From: Candidatus Kryptonium sp.
GTDB lineage: Bacteria > Bacteroidota > Ignavibacteria > Kryptoniales > Kryptoniaceae
Length of the DNA: 64,000 nt
NCBI GenBank assembly: GCA_025060635.1
Contig: JANXBN010000005.1
Coordinates: forward strand, 62,001-126,000
Direction of reading: 5' to 3'
Both the position numbers and the translations under genes were made by a program. Positions 28,061 through 37,787 of this stretch are shown in pieces. Under the pieces are notes generated by a model, which did not search any database, was not told the DNA's origin, and worked only from the letters and a program-made list of their open reading frames with translations. The first letter of the stretch is position 1. The number at the start of each line of letters is the position of its first letter.

Positions 28061-29020
28061 TTATTCTTTAGCGGATGCTTTTCTTAATCTGTCCATTATT
28101 GCAAGACCAAGTCCGACTTCTGGAACTTCTTGTGCATAAATCACATCAACATTTGAATCATCAAGCCGATGGAGCGCCGAAAACAAGTTGGCAGCAGCTT
28201 CAACTAAATCACCGCTTTCAGACAATATCTCAATATGTTTCGCTTTAATTTTTAAGTCAGTTTTCTTGAAAAGTAGAAGACCAAGGTTTTCGGAGGATTC
28301 CTTTATCTCATCAAATGATTTAAAGATTTTAACAGGGGTTCTTGGTGAATAGTGTTTTTTAAGTTGCCCAGGCGAAAGTATTTTTTCGGCTCTTGTTTGA
28401 ATTATAACTTTACCTATGACTTTTTCTATTTCTTCTATTGGAAGTCCACCTGGGCGAAGAATTTTTGGCTCGTCGTCAATTAACGATAAAACAGTTGATT
28501 CAACACCTATTGGAGTTTTCCCTCCGTCAAGAATTAAGTCAACTTTATCGCCAAGCATTTTTTCAACATGTTCAGCGGTTGTTGGGCTGATATAACCAAA
28601 TGGATTTGCACTTGGTGCAGAGATCGGGGTTTGAGCGTTTTCAATTAGCGCAAGCGCAACGGGATGAGAAGGCATTCTAATAGCAACGCTTGGAAGACCA
28701 GCGGTGACGATGTCGGGAACGATGTCTGACTTCGGCAAAACCAAAGTCAAAGGACCTGGCCAAAACTTTTCTATAAGTTTTTTGGCTCTTTCATCTACTT
28801 TTGTTGTGAGATTTTCAAGCCACTCAATTTTAGAGATGTGAACAATAAGTGGATCAAAGGCTGGCCGTTTTTTGACTTCAAAAATTTTTGCAACCGCATA
28901 TGGATTCAAAGCGTTTGCACCAAGCCCGTAAACTGTTTCAGTTGGAAATGCAACTAATCCACCTTCTTTTATGATTTTCCCAGCAAGTTTTATGTTTTCT
29001 TCAGTTGCTTTAACTCTCAT
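28061..29020 (-). CDS. L-threonylcarbamoyladenylate synthase (Sua5/YwlC type)
   Basis: A 319-residue two-domain enzyme that makes threonylcarbamoyl-AMP for t6A modification of tRNAs reading ANN codons. The YrdC domain (about 1-200) contains GGLVAFPTETVYGLGANAL, KRPAFDPLIVHI and SAPSANPFGYISPT, plus the ESTVLSL segment. A linker (SPGQLKKHYSPRTPV) leads to the C-terminal Sua5 Rossmann-like domain found in the long form. The short TsaC lacks that domain. It is convergent with greA and divergent from dnaK. Confidence 0.95.
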   Translation of the reverse strand: MRVKATEENIKLAGKIIKEGGLVAFPTETVYGLGANALNPYAVAKIFEVKKRPAFDPLIVHISKIEWLENLTTKVDERAKKLIEKFWPGPLTLVLPKSDIVPDIVTAGLPSVAIRMPSHPVALALIENAQTPISAPSANPFGYISPTTAEHVEKMLGDKVDLILDGGKTPIGVESTVLSLIDDEPKILRPGGLPIEEIEKVIGKVIIQTRAEKILSPGQLKKHYSPRTPVKIFKSFDEIKESSENLGLLLFKKTDLKIKAKHIEILSESGDLVEAAANLFSALHRLDDSNVDVIYAQEVPEVGLGLAIMDRLRKASAKE

Positions 29021-29127
29021 CGGTCAAAAATGCTTAAGTTTCTGAAATCTTTTCATTTGTCTGCCAAATTTAAAATTTTCGGAATGAAATTCGCAAAAAA
29101 TTTTTATTAACTTTTAATCATTTTCCT

Positions 29128-29144
29128 CTGGCACGAGCTTTGCA
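29128..29144 (+). promoter_or_regulatory. Sigma-54-type promoter upstream of dnaK
   Basis: CTGGCACGAGCTTTGCA matches the sigma-54 consensus YTGGCACGrNNNTTGCW at every fixed position, with the invariant GG (29130-29131) and GC (29142-29143) 12 bases apart. Transcription would start near 29155, about 50 bases before the dnaK ATG. No CIRCE element is seen. Use of sigma-54 here is inferred from the sequence match. Confidence 0.75.
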
Positions 29145-29204
29145 ATATAAATTTACAGAAAATTTTTCAAGTTTTATAAAAAAATAAAAACGAGGTGGAA
29201 AACT

Positions 29205-31133
29205 ATGCCAAAAATTGTTGGGATTGATCTTGGAACCACAAACTCTGTCGTTGCAGTAAAAATGGGAAATGATGTCGTTGTTATACCAACATCTGAAGGT
29301 CCAAGGACGCTTCCATCTGTTGTTGCGTTTACTAAAACGGGTGAGCGGCTCGTTGGACATCCTGCGAAAAGACAGGCGATCACAAATCCGGAGAATACGA
29401 TATATTCAATAAAAAGATTTATGGGAAGATTCTATGATGAGGTGATTGAGGAAGCAAGGCGAGTTCCGTATAAAGTTGTTCGTGGTCCGAATAACACAGC
29501 GAGAGTTCAAATTGGAGACAGGGTTTATTCACCACCGGAGATTTCAGCGATGATTTTGCAAAAATTAAAACAGGATGCAGAAGCTTATTTGGGTGAAAAG
29601 ATAACGGATGCGGTTATAACTGTCCCAGCATACTTCAATGACGCACAGCGTCAAGCAACTAAAGAAGCAGGTGAAATTGCGGGATTGAATGTCAGAAGAA
29701 TAATCAACGAGCCAACCGCAGCAGCTCTTGCTTTTGGGCTTGACAAGAAAGGTAAGCAAATGAAAATCGCAGTTTTTGACCTTGGTGGTGGAACTTTTGA
29801 TATCTCAATTCTTGAAATTGGTGAAGGTGTCTTTGAAGTCAAAGGGACGAGCGGCGATACACATCTCGGTGGAGATGATTTTGATCAAAGGATAATTGAT
29901 TGGATAGCGGAGGAGTTTTTGAAGCAAGAGGGAGTTGACCTTCGCAAAGATCCGATTGCTTTGCAAAGATTGAAAGAAGCTGCAGAAAGAGCTAAAATTG
30001 AGCTTTCAAGCCGACTTGAAACAGAGATAAATCTTCCATTTATCACAGCGACCAACACTGGACCTAAACATTTGCAAATGACTTTGACAAGGGCAAAGTT
30101 TGAAGCATTAATAGATGATCTTTTGCAGAAGCTTATTCCACCTTGCGAAGAAGCTTTGAGAAGAGCGAAGTTAACGGTTAACGATATTGATGAGGTTATT
30201 CTCGTCGGTGGTTCAACAAGAATTCCAAAAGTCCAGCAAATCGTTCGTGATTTCTTCAAGAAAGAACCGAACAAGAGCGTCAATCCAGATGAAGCAGTTG
30301 CAATTGGTGCTGCGATTCAAGCTGCTGTCCTTGCTGGCGAAGAAAAAGATATTCTATTACTTGATGTCACACCACTTTCGCTCGGTGTTGAAACGCTTGG
30401 TGGAGTGATGACTGTTTTAATCCCTGCAAATACAACGATTCCGACAAGAAAGACCGAGATATTCACAACAGCAGCTGATAATCAAACTTCAGTTGAGATC
30501 CATGTTTTGCAAGGTGAAAGACCGATGGCAAAGGATAATAGATCGCTCGGTAGATTTATACTTGATGGAATACCACCGGCTCCGAGAGGAGTGCCACAAA
30601 TTGAAGTTACATTTGATATAGATGCAAATGGAATTTTACATGTCACCGCAAGAGATAAAGCAACAGGTAGGGAACAAAGCATAAGAATAACAGCGTCAAG
30701 CGGATTAAGCAAAGAAGAGATAGAACGAATGAAGCGAGAGGCTCAAGAACACGCTGAGGAAGACAGAAGAAAACGTGAAGAAGCGGAACTTAGAAATCAA
30801 GCTGACAACCTCGTTTATACAACACGCAAGCAATTGCGTGAAATAGGTGATAAATTACCATCCGACTTGAAGAGTAAAATTGAAATGAAGGCAAATAAAC
30901 TTGAAGATTTGATCAAAACGAACGCACCTATCGCTGACATAAGAGCTGGTATGGATGATTTAACTCGTGCTTGGAACGAAGCTTCAAGTTATCTATATCA
31001 ACATGCAACTTCTGGAACTAGCTACGGAAGTGGTTATACAGGAGGTACTTCTCAAGAGTCGGAAGCGAAGAAAGATGTTAAAGACGCTGACTATGAAATA
31101 GTTGACGATAAAGATAAGAAAGAGAAGAATTAA
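29205..31133 (+). CDS. dnaK: Molecular chaperone DnaK (Hsp70)
   Basis: A 642-residue Hsp70 of full length. The ATPase domain begins [20 protein letters not shown] and includes [17 protein letters not shown], the [15 protein letters not shown] phosphate loop and the [11 protein letters not shown] motif. The peptide-binding domain follows [14 protein letters not shown], then a helical lid and a flexible C-terminal tail ending [16 protein letters not shown]. It folds and protects proteins with DnaJ and GrpE; neither gene is adjacent, and clpB lies immediately downstream. A Shine-Dalgarno GAGGTGG precedes the ATG. Both a sigma-54-type promoter upstream and a strong terminator downstream are present, suggesting an independent unit. 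Confidence 0.98.
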   Translation: MPKIVGIDLGTTNSVVAVKMGNDVVVIPTSEGPRTLPSVVAFTKTGERLVGHPAKRQAITNPENTIYSIKRFMGRFYDEVIEEARRVPYKVVRGPNNTARVQIGDRVYSPPEISAMILQKLKQDAEAYLGEKITDAVITVPAYFNDAQRQATKEAGEIAGLNVRRIINEPTAAALAFGLDKKGKQMKIAVFDLGGGTFDISILEIGEGVFEVKGTSGDTHLGGDDFDQRIIDWIAEEFLKQEGVDLRKDPIALQRLKEAAERAKIELSSRLETEINLPFITATNTGPKHLQMTLTRAKFEALIDDLLQKLIPPCEEALRRAKLTVNDIDEVILVGGSTRIPKVQQIVRDFFKKEPNKSVNPDEAVAIGAAIQAAVLAGEEKDILLLDVTPLSLGVETLGGVMTVLIPANTTIPTRKTEIFTTAADNQTSVEIHVLQGERPMAKDNRSLGRFILDGIPPAPRGVPQIEVTFDIDANGILHVTARDKATGREQSIRITASSGLSKEEIERMKREAQEHAEEDRRKREEAELRNQADNLVYTTRKQLREIGDKLPSDLKSKIEMKANKLEDLIKTNAPIADIRAGMDDLTRAWNEASSYLYQHATSGTSYGSGYTGGTSQESEAKKDVKDADYEIVDDKDKKEKN

Positions 31134-31146
31134 AAGATTCAACAGA

Positions 31147-31172
31147 GGCGAGGTTTTAACCTCGCCTTTTTT
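31147..31172 (+). terminator. Rho-independent terminator after dnaK
   Basis: GGCGAGGTT (31147-31155) pairs perfectly with AACCTCGCC (31158-31166), followed directly by six T. This is one of the clearest terminators in the window and separates dnaK from clpB. Confidence 0.92.
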
Positions 31173-31307
31173 GTTGAATTATGAATACGTCTGATTTTTA
31201 AAAACATTCTTGCTCGCTTTTTCTGTTAAAATTCCAACACATAAAATAGTATACTTTAAACAGCGTTTTGATTTTTTGCTAAACAAAAAGAAAGGAGGTG
31301 AAAGTAA

Positions 31308-33968
31308 ATGAATTGGAATAAATTCACGATAAAATCGCAAGATGCAATTCAAAAGGCGATGCAAATTGCATCCGAGAAAAGTCATCAGGTGATTGAACCT
31401 GAGCATCTACTGCTTGCATTGATTGAAGATGAAACTGGTCTTGTTAATTCAATTATAAAGAAAATCGGCGGAAACATTCAATACATCAAAAATAAACTAA
31501 ATCAATCAATAAGCCGATTTCCTCAAGTTCAAGGAGCTGGGCTTGGGAATCAGTATATATCTCAAAGTTTGATGAAAGTTTTTGATGATGCGTTAAGAGA
31601 GGCAAATCAGTTAAAAGATGAATATATAAGTGTTGAACATCTTTTGATAGCTCTTGCCGAAAACAAAAACAACGACGCTGGAAAAATCCTTGCTGAACAA
31701 GGTATAACCAAAGATGCAATTCTTAAGGTAATGAGAGAAATTCGTGGCTCGCAAAGAGTTACAGATCAGAATCCGGAAGATAAATATCAAGCATTACAAA
31801 AATATGGAAGAGATTTAACTGAATTAGCACGGCTTGGTAAGCTTGATCCTGTGATTGGCCGAGATGAGGAAATCCGTCGTGTTATGCAGGTCTTGTCAAG
31901 AAGGACGAAAAATAATCCTGTGTTAATCGGTGAACCGGGCGTTGGTAAGACAGCAATTGTTGAGGGAATTGCACATAGAATTGTCCAAGGTGATGTACCT
32001 GAACCGTTGAAAAACAAAAGAATTTTCGCACTTGACATCGGTGCGTTGATCGCAGGGACAAAATATCGTGGAGAGTTTGAGGATAGGTTAAAAGCTGTTT
32101 TACGTGAAATTCAAGAATCAAACGGTGAAATTATTCTTTTCATTGACGAGCTACACACAATTGTTGGAGCTGGCGCAGCTGAGGGCGCAGTTGACGCAGC
32201 AAATATGTTGAAACCGGCGCTTGCCCGTGGAGAATTGCATGCAATTGGTGCAACTACGATTGATGAGTATAGAAAACATATTGAAAAAGACCCAGCGCTT
32301 GAGAGAAGATTTCAACCGATTCTCGTTGAAGAACCATCGGTTGAAGATACGATTTCAATTTTAAGAGGTTTGAAAGAAAAGTATGAAGTGCATCATGGCG
32401 TTAGAATCACGGATGCAGCGATCGTCGCAGCTGCGCAATTGAGCCATAGATACATAACCGATAGATATTTACCTGACAAAGCGATTGATTTGATAGATGA
32501 AGCAGCGTCAAAGTTAAGAATAGAAATTGATTCAATGCCCGAAGAACTTGATGAAATTGAAAGAAAAATTAAGCAACTTGAAATAGAGCGAGAAGCAGTA
32601 AGGCGAGAGCTTGCTTCAAATTACGCAACTGATATTGACAAAAAAGCAACACAGAGAAAGCTTGAAGATATTGAGCAAGAACTTGCATCTTTGCGTGAGG
32701 AAAGAGATCGCCTCAGAGCCCATTGGCAAACTGAAAAGGAACTTATAAAATCAATTCGTGAGATGAAAGAACAAATTGAAAAAGCCAAAATTGAAGCTGA
32801 CAAAGCAATGAGAGAAGGTGATTATGCTAAAGTTGCAGAGTTAAGATATGGTGTAATTCATTCGCTTGAAATGAAACTCAAAGAGACAACTCAAAAATTA
32901 GCTGAAGTCCAAAAGGATTTAAGAATGTTGAAAGAAGAAGTTGATGCAGAAGACATCGCTGAGATAGTTTCAAAATGGACAGGAATACCTGTTCAGCGAA
33001 TGCTTGAAAGCGAAAGAACTAAACTACTTCATATGGAGGAAAGATTGCATGAAAGAATTGTTGATCAAGAGGAGGCAGTAAGAGCCGTAAGCAACGCAAT
33101 TCGCAGAGCAAGAGCTGGACTTCAAGACGAAAGAAGACCAATTGGTTCTTTCTTGTTCATAGGTAGCACGGGCGTTGGGAAAACAGAGCTTGCGAAAGCG
33201 CTCGCTGAACTTTTGTTTAACGATGAAAATGCGATGATAAGAATTGACATGTCTGAGTATATGGAAAGATTTTCCGTTTCAAGGTTAATTGGTGCACCGC
33301 CTGGTTATGTCGGATATGAGGAAGGTGGTCAATTAACAGAAGCAGTTAGAAGAAAACCTTATTCGGTCGTTTTACTTGACGAAATTGAAAAAGCGCATCC
33401 AGAAGTATTTAATATATTGCTTCAGGTCCTTGAGGATGGAAGATTAACCGATAGCAAAGGTCATGTCGTTAACTTCAAAAACACGATCATAATTATGACT
33501 TCAAACATCGGCTCGCATATAATCCAGGAGAAGATGGCGAAGATGACTGATGAAAACAGGGACAAAATTATGGAGGAATTAAGAAACGATTTGATGCAAA
33601 TTTTAAGACAAACAATAAGACCCGAATTTCTGAATAGAATTGACGAGATAATTTTCTTCAAACCGTTGACTAAAAATGACATACTGAAGATAGTTGATTT
33701 ACAGATCAAGCAAGTTAACAAGCGACTTGAAAAGAATAACATGAAGATTGAACTCACAGATAAAGCAAAGATATGGCTTGCTGATATTGGATACGATCCG
33801 ACCTATGGTGCGAGACCTTTGAGAAGAGTTATACAAAAGCATATACTTGATCCGCTTGCGGAAAAAATCCTTGCGGGTGAATTCATGAACGGAGATACAG
33901 TTGTTATAGACATTGACTTTTACGGAAAACCCGTTTTCAACAAGAAGGTTGAAGTTGAGGTCGTATAA
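31308..33968 (+). CDS. clpB: ATP-dependent disaggregase ClpB (Hsp104)
   Basis: An 886-residue Hsp100 protein. Layout: Clp N domain repeats (about 1-150), first AAA+ module with Walker [14 protein letters not shown] at about 208-220, a long coiled-coil middle domain (about 410-530, charged heptads), second AAA+ module with [14 protein letters not shown] near residue 610, and a C-terminal ClpB small domain ([11 protein letters not shown]). It lacks the IGF/L loop needed to dock ClpP, as expected for ClpB. It works with DnaK, encoded just upstream, to rescue aggregated proteins. A strong AGGAGGTG Shine-Dalgarno precedes the ATG. Confidence 0.98.
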   Translation: MNWNKFTIKSQDAIQKAMQIASEKSHQVIEPEHLLLALIEDETGLVNSIIKKIGGNIQYIKNKLNQSISRFPQVQGAGLGNQYISQSLMKVFDDALREANQLKDEYISVEHLLIALAENKNNDAGKILAEQGITKDAILKVMREIRGSQRVTDQNPEDKYQALQKYGRDLTELARLGKLDPVIGRDEEIRRVMQVLSRRTKNNPVLIGEPGVGKTAIVEGIAHRIVQGDVPEPLKNKRIFALDIGALIAGTKYRGEFEDRLKAVLREIQESNGEIILFIDELHTIVGAGAAEGAVDAANMLKPALARGELHAIGATTIDEYRKHIEKDPALERRFQPILVEEPSVEDTISILRGLKEKYEVHHGVRITDAAIVAAAQLSHRYITDRYLPDKAIDLIDEAASKLRIEIDSMPEELDEIERKIKQLEIEREAVRRELASNYATDIDKKATQRKLEDIEQELASLREERDRLRAHWQTEKELIKSIREMKEQIEKAKIEADKAMREGDYAKVAELRYGVIHSLEMKLKETTQKLAEVQKDLRMLKEEVDAEDIAEIVSKWTGIPVQRMLESERTKLLHMEERLHERIVDQEEAVRAVSNAIRRARAGLQDERRPIGSFLFIGSTGVGKTELAKALAELLFNDENAMIRIDMSEYMERFSVSRLIGAPPGYVGYEEGGQLTEAVRRKPYSVVLLDEIEKAHPEVFNILLQVLEDGRLTDSKGHVVNFKNTIIIMTSNIGSHIIQEKMAKMTDENRDKIMEELRNDLMQILRQTIRPEFLNRIDEIIFFKPLTKNDILKIVDLQIKQVNKRLEKNNMKIELTDKAKIWLADIGYDPTYGARPLRRVIQKHILDPLAEKILAGEFMNGDTVVIDIDFYGKPVFNKKVEVEVV

Positions 33969-33973
33969 GAAAG

Positions 33974-33998
33974 CGGGGGAGCAAATTCCCCCGTTTTT
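33974..33998 (+). terminator. Rho-independent terminator after clpB
   Basis: CGGGGGA (33974-33980) pairs with TCCCCCG (33987-33993) around a six-base loop and is followed by five T. It also lies just beyond the stop of the convergent TonB receptor gene. Confidence 0.88.
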
Positions 33999-34006
33999 AG
34001 TTTATT

Positions 34007-36151
34007 TCAAATTTCATACTCAATTGACAAATTGAAATTTCTTATCGGTGCAAGATTACCGACGATTTCAACATAGTTGTATTGTAAAAGGTTGTTCACA
34101 TTTGCAAAAATTTTAAGCTTTCTAAAGTCAAAGCCTAACCTTGCATCAACAACATATATTGGAACCCTTGCTTCTGCATCAGGAACGATAAGTTTTAAAA
34201 GTTGGTCTATTCTTTCATACTTACTTATGAACCTGAAATCAAAGCCCATATGGAAAATTTTGTAATTCAAATTCGTATTTGCATAAAAGATATGTTTTGG
34301 TCTGTATTTCAAGATTGCATCCTCGCTTAAATCCCATGGGAATAGATAAGTGTATCCAATTGAAAAGTTCAAAAAAGATGTTGGAAATAAATTGATTCCA
34401 ATTTCCGCTCCTTGAATCCTTGCCTCGGTCACATTTTTAAAAATAATTTTCCCATCAATGTCAAACACAGGTTCTATCAAATTCCAATAGTGATTCCAAA
34501 ACAGCGAAAAATCAATCATCGCTAAAGAATGTATAAATCTTGACCCAACTTCAAATGATATTGCTCTTTCTGGTTTTAAAGATGGATTTGGTTTAATTGT
34601 AACTCCAGCTGCTGTAGTGCTTGTGAATGCTTCGCTTATCGCTGGGGCTCTAAAACCAGAGCCAAACGATGTCCTGAAATTTAATGCGTTGCTGATTTTG
34701 TAAATTGCGCTAAATTTTGGATTTATTTGCCCAGTGTATTTTAAAGAGTCAAGTTTATATAAATCATTTCTCAAGCCAAGCGAAATTGAGAAACTCTCGG
34801 AAAGTTTAATGTCGTCTTGAAGATATATAGCAACTGAATGTGAGTTTCTTTTTCCAAAGAGTGATGATTTAACATCATTGTAAATTAGATCAAGCCCGAA
34901 GATCAAATAGTTTTTATCGTTTGGTTGGTAATTGATTTGTATTTCTGAATTTATGAAGCCTGCTGTGCTTCTATTCTGAGGTGTTAGATTATCGTTCCAT
35001 TTGTTTCTGAAAAATCCTAAACGAGCTAAATAAAAAAGACGATCGTTTAAAATTCTTTTATATTGTGCAAATGTGACAAATCTTTCAGAATTTACCCTTG
35101 ATCCAAGGTCCTCGTCTCTTGGTCTAAGTGCGTTTCGTAAGTTCTTCCAATAAAAGAAAGTTTCATTTTTCTGACGAATGTAGTTGAAAACAAAACTCAA
35201 GTTTGAGTAAGGGGAAAAATTATATTTTGACTTTGTAAATAAGTTCCACCTGTGATAATTTTGATTCTGTTTATATCCTTCATCAATGCTTCGTTGTATG
35301 TGAATAAGGGAGGAGAGGTTTCCAACGGAAAAGTTAAAAGATGCAAAGCCACCGTAGTAAAATCTATTTTTTGGGCTCCATCTCCATTGAGGATAATATG
35401 GTTTGTCATACATTCCAAGGTATGTTCGGAATCTGAAGGATTGTTTTTGTGTCGTTTCTTTCGTTATAACATTTATAACTCCGCCTATCGCATTTGATCC
35501 GTAAAGAGCTGAGCCAGCTCCCTTTACTATTTCAATTTTCTCAATTTGCCAAACTGGGATCGCTTCCCAAATAATTTCTCCTGCATCGCCTGTTAAGAAC
35601 GGCATACCATCAAAAAGAAGTAAAACCCTCGTTCCAGTCCCACGACTATATCCACTTGAACCGCGAATGTTCACTTGATATTGGATCATATTAACACCAG
35701 GGACATAGCGAAGTATATCATCAATTTGAAGATTATTTCTATTTGAAATCATCTCAGATTCAACCACATGAGTGCTTATAGGGATTTCGCTTAAAATTTG
35801 TTCCCTTCTTGTTGCTGTTACAATTATTGGTTCTGTTGTATATGCGGTTGGTCTTAATTCAACGATTAAGTTCGTTTCTTGTGAAGGTAAAATTTCAATT
35901 TTTTCTCTCTTGATTTCATAACCTATAGCAGAAAACCTGACGGTGTATTTACCAGTTGGAATGTTTTTAATACTAAATTTCCCTCTCTGATCCGTAGCTG
36001 TTCCGAGGAATGTGTTTTCAATTATAACATTTACTCCAAAAATTGGTTGTTTTGTTTCTTCGTCAAGCACTGTTCCTGATAAATTACCCATTTTGGGCTG
36101 TTGTGAGAAAAGATGTGAAGTTGTTAGAATCAAAAGTAAAAGAAACTTCAT
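34007..36151 (-). CDS. TonB-dependent outer-membrane receptor
   Basis: A 714-residue receptor. Order: signal peptide (MKFLLLLILTTSHLFS), a carboxypeptidase-regulatory-like domain (GNLSGTVLDEETKQPIFGVN to about residue 110), a plug domain (TEPIIVTATRREQILSEIP, RGSSGYSRGTGTRVLLLFDG, KGAGSALYGSNAIGGVINVI) and a 22-strand barrel rich in aromatic residues. It imports a substrate too large for porins using TonB energy; the substrate is not obvious. Its ATG overlaps the stop of an upstream lipoprotein gene by four bases, so the two form a coupled pair. Confidence 0.93.
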   Translation of the reverse strand: MKFLLLLILTTSHLFSQQPKMGNLSGTVLDEETKQPIFGVNVIIENTFLGTATDQRGKFSIKNIPTGKYTVRFSAIGYEIKREKIEILPSQETNLIVELRPTAYTTEPIIVTATRREQILSEIPISTHVVESEMISNRNNLQIDDILRYVPGVNMIQYQVNIRGSSGYSRGTGTRVLLLFDGMPFLTGDAGEIIWEAIPVWQIEKIEIVKGAGSALYGSNAIGGVINVITKETTQKQSFRFRTYLGMYDKPYYPQWRWSPKNRFYYGGFASFNFSVGNLSSLIHIQRSIDEGYKQNQNYHRWNLFTKSKYNFSPYSNLSFVFNYIRQKNETFFYWKNLRNALRPRDEDLGSRVNSERFVTFAQYKRILNDRLFYLARLGFFRNKWNDNLTPQNRSTAGFINSEIQINYQPNDKNYLIFGLDLIYNDVKSSLFGKRNSHSVAIYLQDDIKLSESFSISLGLRNDLYKLDSLKYTGQINPKFSAIYKISNALNFRTSFGSGFRAPAISEAFTSTTAAGVTIKPNPSLKPERAISFEVGSRFIHSLAMIDFSLFWNHYWNLIEPVFDIDGKIIFKNVTEARIQGAEIGINLFPTSFLNFSIGYTYLFPWDLSEDAILKYRPKHIFYANTNLNYKIFHMGFDFRFISKYERIDQLLKLIVPDAEARVPIYVVDARLGFDFRKLKIFANVNNLLQYNYVEIVGNLAPIRNFNLSIEYEI

Positions 36152-36684
36152 TTTTCAATCTCAATTTGTTTTGTGATTAATAGCCCAATTATTTCGGATA
36201 ATTTAAATGGTTGAGGTGGTGGATTTCTAAAATCACAAACTATGTTGATTCCACGGATAAATCTACCAGGGGGGATATAAAGTGGTGTTGGGATTGTATC
36301 GGACTTGGTTGTGTCGTAAACACCAATTGCTTTCCAATCAGAAAATATGTTTGCACCATATTGAAGTGCTACGACGATATATTCCCATCTTCCAGTATCA
36401 GCTAGAACTTCATACTTTGCTGAATCAACTCTCCTTGGCAATGATTGGCTGAACTTTGCTTTTCCTTCTATTACCTCGCTTATTATGTTTTTAGGTGGAT
36501 AATTTCTGAAAGCGACGACCCTTAGATCATAAATTGTGTCTGGCCATGTCCCTTTGAAATAAACAATTCCTCCGAAACCTGGCTCCTCATATTGTGTTGA
36601 GGTATCAACTTCTGGTGGTTTCAATCCGTGATCGCATGAGTAGAACGAGAGAAGAAAAAAGATGATAAAAAGTTTAGCTCGCAT
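36148..36684 (-). CDS. Hypothetical lipoprotein paired with TonB receptor
   Basis: A 178-residue protein with a lipoprotein signal (MRAKLFIIFFLLSFYSC, Cys17). The mature part is a beta-rich domain containing GFGGIVYFKGTWPDTIYDLRVVAF and YIPPGRFIRGINIVCDF; I do not recognise the family. Similar small lipoproteins placed just before TonB receptors often bind the same substrate, but that is inference. It overlaps the receptor start by four bases and heads the two-gene transcript. Confidence 0.75.
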   Translation of the reverse strand: MRAKLFIIFFLLSFYSCDHGLKPPEVDTSTQYEEPGFGGIVYFKGTWPDTIYDLRVVAFRNYPPKNIISEVIEGKAKFSQSLPRRVDSAKYEVLADTGRWEYIVVALQYGANIFSDWKAIGVYDTTKSDTIPTPLYIPPGRFIRGINIVCDFRNPPPQPFKLSEIIGLLITKQIEIEK

Positions 36685-36745
36685 ATTTGCAAAACTTCGT
36701 TTGTTTTTTTATCTTTTAAAAGTCAAAAACAAAAACTTAATTTAA

Positions 36746-36991
36746 ATGGCAAAGATAAAGGAGAAGAAACCGAAGACAGTTTTACAGAGGAACGAGATCC
36801 CATTTTCAAAGAAAAATTTCGTTGTTATTATCTTAGGTGTCGTTTTGATTTTCATCGGCTTTTATCTAATGATAATTGGTGATGTGGACGATTTCATTGC
36901 GATTACGCTTGCGCCGATTATTCTGTTTATTGCGTATGTTTTGATCATACCATTTGGAATTTTGAAAAAGTTCAAAAACGAAAAAAGTTAA
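36746..36991 (+). CDS. DUF3098-like small membrane protein
   Basis: An 81-residue protein with two membrane helices (VVIILGVVLIFIGFYLMI and FIAITLAPIILFIAYVLIIP) after a basic N terminus that includes NEIPFSKKNF. This resembles the DUF3098 family of Bacteroidota and relatives, in which an F-x-x-xNY/NF motif precedes the first helix. Function unknown. In Bacteroidota such genes are often close to ftsX or uppP, which are not present here. Its stop overlaps the convergent thiamine-binding protein stop by four bases. Confidence 0.72.
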   Translation: MAKIKEKKPKTVLQRNEIPFSKKNFVVIILGVVLIFIGFYLMIIGDVDDFIAITLAPIILFIAYVLIIPFGILKKFKNEKS

Positions 36992-37299
36992 CCTTTTTTC
37001 ACACTTCTTCCGAGCTTTTCTTCAACGCTTCTAACTTTGCTTTCTAATGCTCCAGTTCGACCTTTTCGGTAATCTACTTTGATTGTTATTGATATCCTGT
37101 TGCAATCTTCTTTAAGTGCTTCAAAGCATTTTTTTATTGTGTTGAAGACATCATCCCATTCGCCTTCAACTATCGTACCCATTGGTGTTAATTTGTATTC
37201 AAGTCCGCTTTTCTCAACTATGTCAATACATCTTGCGACGAATTTGCTCACGCTTTCTCCTTGTCCTATAGGTGTCATACTAAATTCACAAAGGAGCAT
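36988..37299 (-). CDS. MTH1187/YkoF-type thiamine-binding family protein
   Basis: A 103-residue ferredoxin-fold protein of the UPF0045 (MTH1187) family: LLCEFSMTPIGQGESVSKFV, LTPMGTIVEGEWDDVFNTI and RISITIKVDYRKGR. Some members bind thiamine or its pyrimidine precursor, but the role in bacteria is mostly unproven. It follows, with a nine-base gap, a small zinc-finger membrane protein gene in the same direction, and it meets the DUF3098 gene tail to tail with overlapping stops. Confidence 0.88.
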   Translation of the reverse strand: MLLCEFSMTPIGQGESVSKFVARCIDIVEKSGLEYKLTPMGTIVEGEWDDVFNTIKKCFEALKEDCNRISITIKVDYRKGRTGALESKVRSVEEKLGRSVKKG

Positions 37300-37308
37300 T
37301 TTACCTTT

Positions 37309-37569
37309 TCAATTTTGTTTTGATTTGAGATTGATATAATCTTCGTATAAACTTTTTATGCATTCGGTGCAAAAGTAATAAAGTTTTTCTATGCCAATTG
37401 CTCGTTCAACGAGATTTTCCTTTTCAAAAAATCTACCACAGAGTGTACACTTTGCGCGGGTTGAATATGGATTGACGCTTCTTTCCTGTTTAAGGATAAG
37501 ACCATAACCATAAAAAATTGCAAAGATAACTATCAAAACAATAACGGCAATTCCAATAAAACCGACCAT
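37309..37569 (-). CDS. Small membrane protein with zinc finger
   Basis: An 86-residue protein with one N-terminal membrane helix (GFIGIAVIVLIVIFAIFYGYGLI) and a cytoplasmic four-cysteine cluster: CTLCGRFF and CTEC, spaced about 27 residues apart, typical of a treble-clef or rubredoxin-like zinc site. I cannot name a family. It sits between a short helical protein gene and the thiamine-binding family gene, all closely spaced on the minus strand. Confidence 0.78.
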   Translation of the reverse strand: MVGFIGIAVIVLIVIFAIFYGYGLILKQERSVNPYSTRAKCTLCGRFFEKENLVERAIGIEKLYYFCTECIKSLYEDYINLKSKQN

Positions 37570-37574
37570 TTGGA

Positions 37575-37781
37575 TTATTTCTCCTTCTTTATAACATATT
37601 TTTCGTAAATTTCGCGAAGTCGCTTCATTGAGAGCGAATCAAGGTCTTCGTCATCTTTGTGCCTTTTTAAAAGCATTTCAAAATCATACTTGTCTTTTCC
37701 TTTAAGTCGGTAAGATATTCTGTTGAGTTCCTCAATCATCTTCTTTTGCTCTGCGTATGTTGCCATGTTTTTAAAAATCAT
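37575..37781 (-). CDS. Hypothetical helical protein, 63-68 residues
   Basis: A short, highly charged, all-helical protein (KKMIEELNRISYRLKGKDKY, then SMKRLREIYEKYV). No family recognised. The ATG at 37781 gives 68 residues; the next ATG at 37766 (MATYAEQ) gives 63 and may be the true start. It begins six bases after the stop of the barrel protein gene and ends five bases before the next gene, so it is part of a compact minus-strand run. Confidence 0.7.
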   Translation of the reverse strand: MIFKNMATYAEQKKMIEELNRISYRLKGKDKYDFEMLLKRHKDDEDLDSLSMKRLREIYEKYVIKKEK

Positions 37782-37787
37782 TAAGTT

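Noticed and set aside
29021-29204. CIRCE (HrcA) operator upstream of dnaK
   Set aside because: No TTAGCACTC-N9-GAGTGCTAA-like inverted repeat is present on either strand; the only strong signal is the sigma-54-type element.
29885-30283. 132-codon minus-strand frame inside dnaK
   Set aside because: It is opposite the conserved ATPase domain of dnaK; long antisense frames are common in such genes because of codon bias.
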